10,584 bases of DNA from CAJXWH01 sp964343365 (GCA_964343365.1 CAYFJI010000065.1:1-10584); one strand, 5' to 3'. Shown: positions 1-6,759, counted from the first letter of the stretch. Notes: a model not told the origin generated them from the letters alone. Made by a program: numbers and translations.

Positions 1-1
1 T

Positions 2-61
2 TGGCTTGCGGATACTGGTTATACATTAGCTAATCCCAGACTGCGTAGGTCAAACCAATAA
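2..61 (+). CDS. C-terminal end of a DppC/OppC-type ABC transporter permease (partial)
   Basis: Only the last 19 codons are in the window, in frame 2, ending at TAA 59-61. They read WLADTGYTLANPRLRRSNQ. Permeases of the DppC/OppC family characteristically end with a 'LAD..DPRLR' tail after the last membrane helix, and LANPRLRR matches this. The DppD-type ATPase gene starts 57 bp downstream on the same strand, which is the usual order (permeases, then DppD), so the call rests on motif and context together. The fragment is too short to say more about specificity. The rest of the gene, and presumably the DppB-type partner, lies to the left of the window. Confidence 0.72.
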   Translation, partial: WLADTGYTLANPRLRRSNQ

Positions 62-126
62 TGTCGACACATATCCTATTTCTTGATAAAAATCCAGACA
101 CCACCGAGCTAGATAAATATGAGTGA
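61..126 (+). other. Possible 21-codon linking micro-ORF between permease and ATPase genes
   Basis: An ATG at 61-63 overlaps the last base of the permease stop (TAATG at 59-63). The frame stays open for 21 codons to TGA at 124-126, just inside the DppD start at 119. The peptide (MSTHILFLDK...) has no recognisable domain. Its possible role is translational coupling, since the DppD gene has only a weak GAG about 10 nt before its ATG as a ribosome binding site. A chance ORF in a 57-bp gap is equally possible. Confidence 0.2.
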
Positions 127-1108
127 GTTTTCTACTGGAGAATTGATCAGGATCAAGGATCTCAGAATATCCATTTACAGTGAAGGTGATTCCTTTGAAG
201 TTGTAAAAGGGGTTTCTTTATCGGTTCACGCTAATGAGATAGTTTGTCTTGTTGGAGAAAGTGGTTGTGGAAAATCTATGACGGCATTATCAATAATGGG
301 ATTATTACCAAATAATGTTGCGCGGATTACGGGTGGTACGATTACTTATTGCGACAAAGATTTGACACAACTCAAGGCCCAAGAAATGCGGAAATTGCGT
401 GCTGAGGAAATCTCAATGATTTTCCAAGATCCAATTACCTCCTTGGATCCTGTCTTTACTGTCGGTAGTTTGCTCAAAGAAGTGATAATGGTTCATCGAG
501 ATGTAAGTAATTCAGAAGCTGAGAAATTGGCTATTCATGCTCTAAACGAGGCACAATTGCCCGATGCAAGAAAAAGGTTGAAGAGTTATCCACATGAGCT
601 TTCTGGCGGCATGCGGCAACGAGTTATGATTGCGTTGGCAACCGTATTAGACCCAGCAGTTTTAATTGCTGATGAGCCCACTACGGCTCTTGATGTGACT
701 GTTCAAGCGCAAATATTGGAAAGTCTTCGGATCCGACAAAGAGAACGAAAGATGGGAATGTTACTGATCACTCATGATTTAGCTGTGGTTGCTGCTGTGG
801 CAGACAGAGTAGCAGTTATGTATTCTGGAGAGATTGTTGAAGAAGCTACGGTTCAAGAGCTGTTTGATAACCCACGGCATCCTTATACCCAAGGCCTGCT
901 TTCTGCTATTCCGGACATTACTATGAGACGAGGATCCCTGCATGCAATTCCGGGTCGAGTTCCTCCACCGCAGGTTACCCCTCCAGGGTGTGAATTTGCC
1001 CCGAGATGTGATTACTCAATAGAGGACTGCTGGGAATCGCACCCAGAATTATTGACTTCGGGTAAAGGAAAGCTAAGATGTATTAATCCACAGGAGTTTG
1101 CTAAATGA
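119..1108 (+). CDS. Peptide/nickel-class ABC importer ATP-binding protein, DppD/OppD type
   Basis: Cytoplasmic ATPase subunit that energises uptake through the inner-membrane permease pair. All nucleotide-binding elements are visible: Walker A GESGCGKS at residues 46-53, Q-loop Gln103, signature LSGGMRQR at 161-168, Walker B ending in Asp185-Glu186, D-loop ALD at 190-192 and switch His219. The C-terminal 'oligo_HPY' extension follows (HPYTQGL..., then PPGCEFAPRC). Its four cysteines, 291, 297, 304 and 321, match the pattern that binds a 4Fe-4S cluster in a structurally studied DppD. The length of 329 residues is normal. The DppC-type permease tail lies just upstream, and the stop overlaps the next gene by ATGA. 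The DppF-type partner is not next in line but lies 1.6 kb away on the opposite strand. Substrate specificity (dipeptide, oligopeptide, other) cannot be read from an ATPase. Confidence 0.95.
   Translation: MSEFSTGELIRIKDLRISIYSEGDSFEVVKGVSLSVHANEIVCLVGESGCGKSMTALSIMGLLPNNVARITGGTITYCDKDLTQLKAQEMRKLRAEEISMIFQDPITSLDPVFTVGSLLKEVIMVHRDVSNSEAEKLAIHALNEAQLPDARKRLKSYPHELSGGMRQRVMIALATVLDPAVLIADEPTTALDVTVQAQILESLRIRQRERKMGMLLITHDLAVVAAVADRVAVMYSGEIVEEATVQELFDNPRHPYTQGLLSAIPDITMRRGSLHAIPGRVPPPQVTPPGCEFAPRCDYSIEDCWESHPELLTSGKGKLRCINPQEFAK
1092..1096 (+). promoter_or_regulatory. Ribosome binding site of the alpha/beta hydrolase, inside the DppD gene
   Basis: AGGAG lies 8 nt before ATG 1105, within the last codons of the upstream ATPase gene. 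With the ATGA stop/start overlap this fixes the hydrolase start and indicates translational coupling to the ATPase. Confidence 0.75.
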
Positions 1109-1797
1109 AAGTTGCGCCAGTGAGTATTGAAGTTACATTGGATGCGGGGTTAACAATGAGAGGCTATGAATGGCCCATTCGCGGTGCACCTGTTGTTTTA
1201 TTACATGACTATGAGGAGGATTTGGACATATGGAAAGATGTAGATAAAGAATTAGCTAACAAGGGTTTTCGAGTAATTAATTTGGAACTGCGGGGTCACG
1301 GGTTTTCGGATGGTGAACCGAACAATGAATCTTTGTTGTCTGATGTTCAAGATTTATTGAAAGAGCTAGGCACAGTGTGGGGTCCTTTGGGTTTATGCAC
1401 TCATGGACAAATTTCTGAAAAACTTTGTTCTATTCATGGATCTTTTGCCCCGAAGGTACATGTGGCAGTGTCACCACTGTTTGAAGAGCCTAGTGATTAC
1501 GAAGATGTTTCTCGTCAGTTTGATACTTCCTATCTTGTAATTTCAGGCACTAGTGATACTAAAGGCAACGAACAGGCTCGACAAATCTTTGATCGTTTAG
1601 GCCCGAAAAAACTCTGGGCTTCAGTTGCATCTGCAAAACAGGGACCAAATTTACTTAGAGAGCATCAGCATTTAATCGGAGACATGACGCTTTTTCTCCA
1701 GCGGTATCTCGTTCCCGCACACCAAGAATGGCAAGAGAAAGCTATCGATCAAGCCATTACAGAAGCTAAGGTTCATGATTCAGAAATAAAAAAGTGA
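1105..1797 (+). CDS. Alpha/beta-hydrolase fold protein with a Cys at the nucleophile elbow
   Basis: A 230-residue single-domain alpha/beta hydrolase, probably cytoplasmic with no signal peptide. Visible fold landmarks are strand VVLLHD (residues 30-35, the usual HG oxyanion position being HDYEED), the segment INLELRGHGFSDG (58-70) seen in most family members, and strand-turn GLCTHG (96-101) where the nucleophile elbow G-x-S-x-G should be. Here Cys98 takes the nucleophile place and His100 replaces the last Gly. Asp151, after strand YLVISGTS, and His187 or His189 in REHQHLIGD fit the catalytic acid and base. Cys nucleophiles are known in dienelactone hydrolase, but the rest does not identify that enzyme. 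The gene overlaps the upstream ATPase by 4 bp, so it belongs to the importer operon and may act on the imported compound. It converges on, and overlaps, the amidohydrolase gene. The substrate is unknown, and a non-catalytic role is possible. Confidence 0.82.
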   Translation: MKVAPVSIEVTLDAGLTMRGYEWPIRGAPVVLLHDYEEDLDIWKDVDKELANKGFRVINLELRGHGFSDGEPNNESLLSDVQDLLKELGTVWGPLGLCTHGQISEKLCSIHGSFAPKVHVAVSPLFEEPSDYEDVSRQFDTSYLVISGTSDTKGNEQARQIFDRLGPKKLWASVASAKQGPNLLREHQHLIGDMTLFLQRYLVPAHQEWQEKAIDQAITEAKVHDSEIKK

Positions 1798-2649
1798 GTC
1801 AGCTGTGCCACCTCTAATTTTCTCTCTTTCGGTCTCATCGAGATCCGGCAACAGATAATCTACTATATCAAGTTGTTGTTGGTAGCCTGGATATTTTTCA
1901 ATCCATGGGAAATCAGAAGCCCACATCATTCTCTCAGCCCCAAAAGTTTGGTATAGATGTTTCGCGACTGGCAGCATGTCCTTATAAGGGTATTCGTCAT
2001 GACTAAAAGCATACTGGCCAGAAAAATGCACGTAGGTATTTTGTCGATCCGCTAATTGACCCAACAAGTCTAAGGTGTGTGGCGGTACTTCCGTAGTAAA
2101 GCGGGGACGACCATATTCATCGACAGCTAGATTCGATAAAGAAACCATGAATCCACAGTGGTTAAAAACTATGGTTAAATCTGGCAAGATATCAAGTACG
2201 TTTGGGAGCAATGCTACTTGGGTTGATTCCCCATAGAACCAAACTCGTAAATCTCGTTCCGCCATTGCTTTCAATAAAGGAAACATGGAGTACTGACGTG
2301 GATCATCCGGTCTCTTTTCATTCGAATCAACTAATCCAATTCGGATTCCCTGTATGTTTGCATTTTTCATTCTCTGATCTAGATTTCTTGCTTGATCAGA
2401 CGCACTTTCATCGTAGACACCAATTCCTGCGAACTTACCTGGATAGCGTTTAATGACTTCGGCTAAATATTCATCTTGAGATCCGAGGGGTACCACTATA
2501 GCTTTATCTACCCTCGCACCTTCCATTTTTTCCAATAGGATTTCAGCTGTCACTTCAAGTTCTGCATCTGCTAGACCAGGATACACGGGGCGAGGGTATT
2601 GAGTCGATACAGCTTTGAATAAATGCAGGTGGCTATCAATTATAGGCAT
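1780..2649 (-). CDS. Amidohydrolase family 2 (TIM-barrel metal-dependent hydrolase)
   Basis: A 289-residue protein of the amidohydrolase_2/ACMSD-like group, which hydrolyses or decarboxylates small cyclic or amide-containing compounds at a divalent metal. The sequence opens MPIIDSHLHLF with the metal-binding HxH at His7 and His9. IVFNHCGF supplies His164, YVHFSGQ supplies His208, and MMWASDFPW supplies the conserved Asp246 near the end of the barrel, so the active site looks complete. I chose ATG 2649 over ATG 2655 because GGGAG lies 7 nt before it but only 1 nt before the other, and family members usually start two or three residues before 'IDxHxH'. It is the last gene of the minus-strand group, 87 bp after the DppF-type ATPase. 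Its last 18 bp overlap the converging alpha/beta hydrolase. No terminator is visible past its stop. The exact substrate cannot be predicted. Confidence 0.9.
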   Translation of the reverse strand: MPIIDSHLHLFKAVSTQYPRPVYPGLADAELEVTAEILLEKMEGARVDKAIVVPLGSQDEYLAEVIKRYPGKFAGIGVYDESASDQARNLDQRMKNANIQGIRIGLVDSNEKRPDDPRQYSMFPLLKAMAERDLRVWFYGESTQVALLPNVLDILPDLTIVFNHCGFMVSLSNLAVDEYGRPRFTTEVPPHTLDLLGQLADRQNTYVHFSGQYAFSHDEYPYKDMLPVAKHLYQTFGAERMMWASDFPWIEKYPGYQQQLDIVDYLLPDLDETEREKIRGGTADSLFYF

Positions 2650-2655
2650 ACTCAT

Positions 2656-2661
2656 TCTCCC
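2656..2661 (-). promoter_or_regulatory. Ribosome binding site deciding the amidohydrolase start
   Basis: On the minus strand GGGAGA precedes two in-frame ATGs. GGGAG is 7 nt from ATG 2649, a normal distance, but only 1 nt from ATG 2655, which favours the downstream start. Confidence 0.6.
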
Positions 2662-2736
2662 ATATTAATTCTTAAATAAAAAATTAGCATATTCATTGTT
2701 TTTATATGATAGTGCATTCCAGAAATACACATGGTA

Positions 2737-3774
2737 TTAAATAACTGAGCGGACTTCTGGGAAATGACAAGCCACTTGATGTTCATCATCGATCTTCACT
2801 AATGACGGTTCAACCTCTAGACATTTTATTTCGTTCTTTCCAATGGGGCATCGGGATTGAAAACGACACCCTGTCGGAGGATTGATTGGGCTTGGCACAT
2901 CTCCTTCTAAAAGTATTCGTGTTCGATTTCTTTGTTTTTCAGGATTTGGGATAGGCGCTGCGGAAACGAGCGCTTGAGTATAGGGATGCATTGGTTGCGC
3001 AAACAAAGTTTCGACTGGGCTATGTTCAACGATTTTCCCAAGATACATTACGGCCACCTCATCGCAAATTTGCCGAACAACCGCTAAGTCATGTGTTATA
3101 AATAAATAGGTCAATCCTAGATTACTTTGCAGTTTTGAGAGCAAATTAAGCACTTGCGCTTGAATGGAGACATCTAGCGCGGAAACTGGTTCGTCACAAA
3201 CGATAAAACTGGGATTCAATGCAAGAGCCCGCGCTACCCCTATACGTTGCCGCTGTCCTCCCGAGAATTCATGAGGGAATCGTTTCGCATGAACGGTTTC
3301 CAATCCAACAAGGTCAAGTAATTCAAGAACTCTAGATTGTCGCTCATTACGATCCAAGTTTGAATTTACAATAAGTATTTCTTCAATAGACTTACCAACT
3401 GTCATCCTAGGATTTAGTGATGCGAATGGATCCTGAAAAACAATTTGCATGTTTTGACGGAGACGCCTCAGGGACTCTGGGGGTTCAGTCAAGATATCAA
3501 TTACTTGACTTGAATCTGAATTAACTCGGAAAAGAACGGAGCCAGACGTCGGATCAATTAGTCGCAAAATGCATCTCGCGGTAGTAGATTTTCCACAGCC
3601 AGATTCGCCAACGAGTCCCATTGTAGTTCCGCGACGAATATCAAAAGAAATGTCTGCAATCGCAGAGACAATCCCCTCATGCCTATTTGAATACCAGCTA
3701 CCACCTATCGAGAAATTCTTTACTAGATGTCGTACAGATAGTGCAACATCATCATCGAGCGTTATAGATGCCAT
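2737..3774 (-). CDS. Peptide/nickel-class ABC importer ATP-binding protein, DppF/OppF type
   Basis: Second ATPase of an oligopeptide-class importer, forming a heterodimer with a DppD-type subunit at the cytoplasmic face. It shows Walker A GESGCGKST at residues 56-64, Q-loop Gln114, signature FSGGQRQR at 170-177, Walker B ending Asp194-Glu195, D-loop ALD and switch His228, all intact. The oligo_HPY tail follows (HPYTQAL, then PPTGCRFQSRC), with Cys303, 309, 318 and 336 in the arrangement of the family's C-terminal iron-sulphur motif. Signature wording (SGGQRQR, DEPVSALD) is typical of DppF rather than DppD. I prefer ATG 3774 (345 residues) over TTG 3783; neither has a clear Shine-Dalgarno. It lies 92 bp after the 131-residue gene and 87 bp before the amidohydrolase. 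The oddity is position: its likely DppD partner is on the other strand with two hydrolase genes between them. Confidence 0.94.
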   Translation of the reverse strand: MASITLDDDVALSVRHLVKNFSIGGSWYSNRHEGIVSAIADISFDIRRGTTMGLVGESGCGKSTTARCILRLIDPTSGSVLFRVNSDSSQVIDILTEPPESLRRLRQNMQIVFQDPFASLNPRMTVGKSIEEILIVNSNLDRNERQSRVLELLDLVGLETVHAKRFPHEFSGGQRQRIGVARALALNPSFIVCDEPVSALDVSIQAQVLNLLSKLQSNLGLTYLFITHDLAVVRQICDEVAVMYLGKIVEHSPVETLFAQPMHPYTQALVSAAPIPNPEKQRNRTRILLEGDVPSPINPPTGCRFQSRCPIGKNEIKCLEVEPSLVKIDDEHQVACHFPEVRSVI

Positions 3775-3866
3775 ATTTTTCAAAAATTATCCATACAGTT
3801 GCCTGAATTTGTCATTTCTATAGCAAAGATTAGAATAATGACAGGATTAAAGTATAGAACATGTCA

Positions 3867-4262
3867 CTACGTATCACTCTGACTAAACACATGTTCCCGA
3901 GTGATGGTGTCTTTTTTATAGCGTGCTTCTACTTCAATAGCATAGTTCTCTCGGTGGTCCAAATCGTGCTCTTTCCATGATCCGTCATAAGTTTCTTGGG
4001 GATCGAGGTGGATAAGTTTCATAACTTGAGTCATTTTTCGGCGCCTTCGTTTTACGATTATGGAGGCTCTCTCAATACCCTTGTTTAATATCGTATATTT
4101 TATAGATGTATCGCTGGAGTCAGTTTCATAAATTTTTGAGCAGTTCAAAAGCTCAATGTTTAATTGTAGGTCATCGGGCGTATTTCCCGAAGATCTAAAA
4201 CGAAGTCGACCAGTAAGGAAACCTCGTCTTGATGGGTTGTTTAGATCATTTTCGCGTTTCAT
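3867..4262 (-). CDS. Unrecognised 131-residue protein with a twin-arginine-like motif; possible small beta-sandwich
   Basis: I do not recognise this family. Residues 11-18 read PSRRGFLT, a good twin-arginine consensus, but the following stretch (GRLRFRSSGNTPDD) is charged and polar. No hydrophobic core of a Tat leader is present, so export by this route is unlikely as written. From about residue 31 the pattern is alternating beta-strands: LQLNIELLNC, IKYTILNKG, ASIIVKRRRR, MKLIHLDPQETYDGSW, YAIEVEARYK. The 'N-K-G', 'L-D-P-Q-E' and 'W' spacing recalls Ig-like or CARDB-type domains, which is inference only. There is a basic RRRRK run near residue 73. It sits in the same orientation between the SDR (55 bp before) and the DppF-type ATPase (92 bp after), so it is probably co-transcribed. 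The ATG at 4262 has no strong ribosome binding site. Confidence 0.6.
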   Translation of the reverse strand: MKRENDLNNPSRRGFLTGRLRFRSSGNTPDDLQLNIELLNCSKIYETDSSDTSIKYTILNKGIERASIIVKRRRRKMTQVMKLIHLDPQETYDGSWKEHDLDHRENYAIEVEARYKKDTITREHVFSQSDT

Positions 4263-4317
4263 TTTTCACATTGTCAATCAGCCTATTTAGAGATAGTTGA
4301 TCTTAGAAGTTTAAATG

Positions 4318-5214
4318 CTAAGCATATTCATGATCGCTATCCTCTGGATAAGGAATTTCATATACATCCGCTGTGTGACCACCATCTACTACTAAATCAT
4401 GCCCGGTGACAAAACGAGCAGCATCAGATGCAAGATAGAGGAATGCATCGGCGATATCATCGACCGAAACAAGACGGTTTAGGGGAACTTCGGGGAACCC
4501 ATGCTTTCTCCACTTCTCCATAAGTTCTTCACCTACAAGGTCAGTGCTTTGTTGGGTATCACCAGGCCCGGGACTTACCGAATTTACTCTTACCCCCGAT
4601 CTGGCCAGCTCGACTGCCATTGATTTCATCAAGGAGACCTCGCCTGCTTTTGTCACGCAGTAGGGTGTAAAACCAAGAGAATGTCCCTGCGCATCGATAG
4701 AGGCAGTAAAAAGAATTACACCGGAACGCTCCTTTACCATGGATCGTGCCGCATCTCGACTCAAGATAAAATAGGCGGTTAGATTGACATCCAGTTGTCG
4801 TTTCCAGGAATCTAGTTCAATATTGATAAATCGTTTCTCTTCTACATCAGCTGCATTACAAATCAGAACATCTAATGAACCTTCTGTAAGAGCTGTAGCC
4901 ATCGATTCGCTACATTTTTCGGCATCGGCTAAATCGAAACACATAGGAATTGGGTTAGATCCACGTTTTCGAACTTCTTCGGTCACTATATCGAGACGGT
5001 CCTGAAATATTTCAACCAAGTAGATATCTGATGCTCCTTCTTCTGCAAATTTCTCTGCTGTGCGACGCCCAAAACCGCTGCCAGCGCCCGTTACAAATAT
5101 TCGTTTTCCTTTAAATCTCTCCATTTCAGCCTCCATTGCCGAACTTTCAGCGCGATTTAGTTTTGATGCCAAGCGTAACATATCGGCGTAAGGAGCGTCT
5201 TTGAAAGTTGACAT
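4318..5214 (-). CDS. Short-chain dehydrogenase/reductase (SDR), probably NAD-dependent
   Basis: Cytoplasmic Rossmann-fold oxidoreductase of the classical SDR type. Numbered from the chosen start, the cofactor motif TGAGSGFG is at 42-49 and an acidic Glu68 ends strand 2 (IYLVE), which favours NAD over NADP. The catalytic set is Asn144, Ser172 (TASIDAQG), Tyr185 and Lys189 (YCVTK). The usual NNAG motif is changed to CNAAD (119-123). PGPGDT after strand 6 and the C-terminal VTGHDLVVDGGH are typical. I chose ATG 5214 (298 residues) because GAGGT lies 8 nt upstream. GTG 5253 would add 13 residues without a good site, and ATG 5124, preceded by GGAGG at 5 nt, would give the standard SDR N-terminus 11 residues from the strand. 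So the roughly 30-residue extension (MSTFKDAPYADML...) is uncertain. First gene of the minus-strand group, divergent from the PPOX-like gene across about 90 bp. Alcohol or ketone substrate unknown. Confidence 0.9.
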   Translation of the reverse strand: MSTFKDAPYADMLRLASKLNRAESSAMEAEMERFKGKRIFVTGAGSGFGRRTAEKFAEEGASDIYLVEIFQDRLDIVTEEVRKRGSNPIPMCFDLADAEKCSESMATALTEGSLDVLICNAADVEEKRFINIELDSWKRQLDVNLTAYFILSRDAARSMVKERSGVILFTASIDAQGHSLGFTPYCVTKAGEVSLMKSMAVELARSGVRVNSVSPGPGDTQQSTDLVGEELMEKWRKHGFPEVPLNRLVSVDDIADAFLYLASDAARFVTGHDLVVDGGHTADVYEIPYPEDSDHEYA

Positions 5215-5222
5215 CGCAACTG

Positions 5223-5227
5223 ACCTC
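5223..5227 (-). promoter_or_regulatory. Ribosome binding site candidate for the SDR gene
   Basis: On the minus strand GAGGT ends 8 nt before ATG 5214. It supports that start over GTG 5253. A competing GGAGG 5 nt before ATG 5124 lies inside the coding sequence. Confidence 0.5.
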
Positions 5228-5293
5228 GCTAAGATTGCATTATTACTAGCCACAAATAGTGGGTTGGTTGATCACCGAATATCAATAATGAAT

Positions 5294-5300
5294 GAGGAAG
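5294..5300 (+). promoter_or_regulatory. Ribosome binding site of the PPOX-like gene
   Basis: GAGGAAG precedes ATG 5307 by about 6 nt (8 nt from GAGGA). It overlaps the alternative ATG at 5292, which therefore looks like part of the binding site, not the start. Confidence 0.6.
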
Positions 5301-5306
5301 ACAAAT

Positions 5307-5870
5307 ATGGATAAGAAGTATGATGATGCGTCTCATAGCTTGAAAGCTGGCGCTATGGAGTCAGAAAGTATAGAGGCTTTTTTAACCAAAGGGATGACGT
5401 TAAGACTCGCATGTCTGAAACCGAATGGTGATCCTTTTATTATCCCGTGTTGGCATCAATGGGAAAAGAAGGAGGGTTGTAACGTTGGCAAAGATTGCTG
5501 GGGCACTTTTTGGGTTATACCGCGATCCCGATCGAAGTGGGCTGAGTATTTAAAAGCGGATCCCAGAGTTTCGGCTGTTATTGATGACGTCAATACTATG
5601 GAGAAATTCCATTTCGATGGTGTTGCTGAGTTAGTTGAAGAGAGTGTAGTGGGAGGAAAGTGGGTTGGCATTGCAGAGCAAATGTCAGTTCGTTATTTAG
5701 GCCCCGATGGACCTAAGTACCTAGGTCCAACGCTTGATCAACCACGTTGGTTATTTCGACTGACTCCTACAAAAGTGAGAACATGGCAAGGTGTAGGTTG
5801 GGCTAAAAGTTACTGGGTAAACAGTACGGGAGGCGCTACATGGGAAGAGGCACATAAAGGTATAAGTTAA
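5307..5870 (+). CDS. Pyridoxamine 5'-phosphate oxidase-like flavin-binding split-barrel protein
   Basis: A 187-residue cytoplasmic protein of the FMN-binding split-barrel (PPOX-like) superfamily, whose members bind FMN, F420 or haem and carry out redox steps on small molecules. Diagnostic stretches are MTLRLACLKPNGDPFIIPCW (first strands, about residues 30-49), FWVIPRSRSKWAEYLKADPR with VSAVIDD (the cofactor-binding helix and strand of the family) and FDGVAELVEE. The C-terminus PRWLFRLTPTKVRTWQG is also typical. Between strands 2 and 3 it has an insert containing Cys48, His50, Cys58 and Cys64, which is unusual. The start at 5307 is chosen on the Shine-Dalgarno; ATG 5292 would add five residues. 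It is divergent from the SDR gene, and the Ntn-hydrolase gene follows after 25 bp on the same strand, so the two probably form an operon. It is not a standard pyridoxamine phosphate oxidase (PdxH). Cofactor and substrate are unknown. Confidence 0.8.
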   Translation: MDKKYDDASHSLKAGAMESESIEAFLTKGMTLRLACLKPNGDPFIIPCWHQWEKKEGCNVGKDCWGTFWVIPRSRSKWAEYLKADPRVSAVIDDVNTMEKFHFDGVAELVEESVVGGKWVGIAEQMSVRYLGPDGPKYLGPTLDQPRWLFRLTPTKVRTWQGVGWAKSYWVNSTGGATWEEAHKGIS

Positions 5871-5895
5871 TTTCTCACATCGTCTTAGTAAGGAA

Positions 5896-6684
5896 ATGTG
5901 CACTATAGGAGCACTGAGGTTAGGCGCCGAATACTTGTTGTTTAAGAACAAGGATTTTGGCCGTGATAGCTTTGAAGATGAGATTGTAATTTCTAAAAGA
6001 ATTATGGGTGTGAAAGGTGTGTCAACTTGGGCTAACCTTGATTCTTCCGCAGACCAGTTTTCTGGTTTTTCTATCGGTGCAAATGAGCATGGGTTGTTTT
6101 GCTGCGATGCTAATGTTCGTGAAGAACCATTAGATGGTGAAAATTATGATCGATTAACTGAGATTGCTTTAACGGAAGCACATTCGGTTGAAACTGCTAT
6201 CTTGGCCCTCCAACATGCAGTTTCTTCTAGAGCCTACTGGTGTTCAAATCTTGTTATGATTGACCAAGAAACATTAGCGGCTGTTGAAATCCATGGACAC
6301 AATATAGCAGTTGAAAGGCGATCTCGACAAATTACCCGAACAAACCATCACCTTCTTTTTGATGGTAGCGCGATGGATGGCGACACTATTACGAGTATTT
6401 CTCGATTGTCGTGTTCTAAAGAAAGAGTAGCAGGCGCGACGAGTATAGATGATATTTATGCACTGCAAACAAGTCATGATAATGGGACAACTGGTATTTG
6501 TAATCATGCTGTGCACCAGACGGTTTATTCCTATGTTTTATATTTCAAAGACGATGAAATCAAGCTTTATGTTAAGAAAGGACGTCCTTGCAAAACAGAT
6601 CAGTATGAGGAGCTAGCATTGCCGTTTGGTGCAATGTGGACAGAAGAAACAGAATCTGAGTTTAGAGCCCGTTATCCTGGTTAG
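5896..6684 (+). CDS. N-terminal nucleophile (Ntn) hydrolase with Cys2, C45/acyltransferase-like amidase
   Basis: A 262-residue protein starting MCTIGAL. In Ntn hydrolases of the C45 (isopenicillin-N acyltransferase-like) and C59 (choloylglycine hydrolase) groups the mature N-terminal Cys is the nucleophile; here removal of Met1 would expose Cys2. Further family marks are FKNKDFG (17-22, counterpart of the N-R-D motif), GANEHGLFCCDANV (62-75, counterpart of G-x-N-E-x-G) and ITRTNHHLL (146-154, counterpart of the T-N-H-F/Y motif). Such enzymes cleave or form linear amide bonds in the cytoplasm. No other start exists: the frame is closed by TAA at 5863-5865 with no ATG, GTG or TTG between. AGGA lies only 1 nt from the ATG, an unusually tight spacing. 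It follows the PPOX-like gene by 25 bp. The choice between C45 and C59 is not certain, nor is the substrate. Confidence 0.78.
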   Translation: MCTIGALRLGAEYLLFKNKDFGRDSFEDEIVISKRIMGVKGVSTWANLDSSADQFSGFSIGANEHGLFCCDANVREEPLDGENYDRLTEIALTEAHSVETAILALQHAVSSRAYWCSNLVMIDQETLAAVEIHGHNIAVERRSRQITRTNHHLLFDGSAMDGDTITSISRLSCSKERVAGATSIDDIYALQTSHDNGTTGICNHAVHQTVYSYVLYFKDDEIKLYVKKGRPCKTDQYEELALPFGAMWTEETESEFRARYPG

Positions 6685-6759
6685 AAACTAGCACGGCTAT
6701 AGAAATCAACATTTTTTGATTGTTAGAGATCGGACAATTGAGCAAATTATAAAGCCAGC

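Noticed and set aside
3867..4262. Tat-exported protein or NapF-like ferredoxin call for the 131-residue gene based on SRRGFLTGR
   Set aside because: No hydrophobic leader follows the motif, and there are no cysteine clusters for iron-sulphur binding.
4272..4277. TTGACA on the minus strand as a -35 box before the 131-residue gene
   Set aside because: It lies only about 10 nt before the ATG at 4262, leaving no room for a -10 box and a leader.
5254..5291. Paired divergent promoters between the SDR and PPOX-like genes
   Set aside because: Candidate boxes such as TTGATA and TATTTG have poor spacing; promoters must be near here but I cannot place them.
6704..6721. Hairpin AATCAA/TTGATT after the Ntn-hydrolase gene as a terminator
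   Set aside because: The stem is six AT-rich pairs and no T-run follows on the plus strand; too weak to call.
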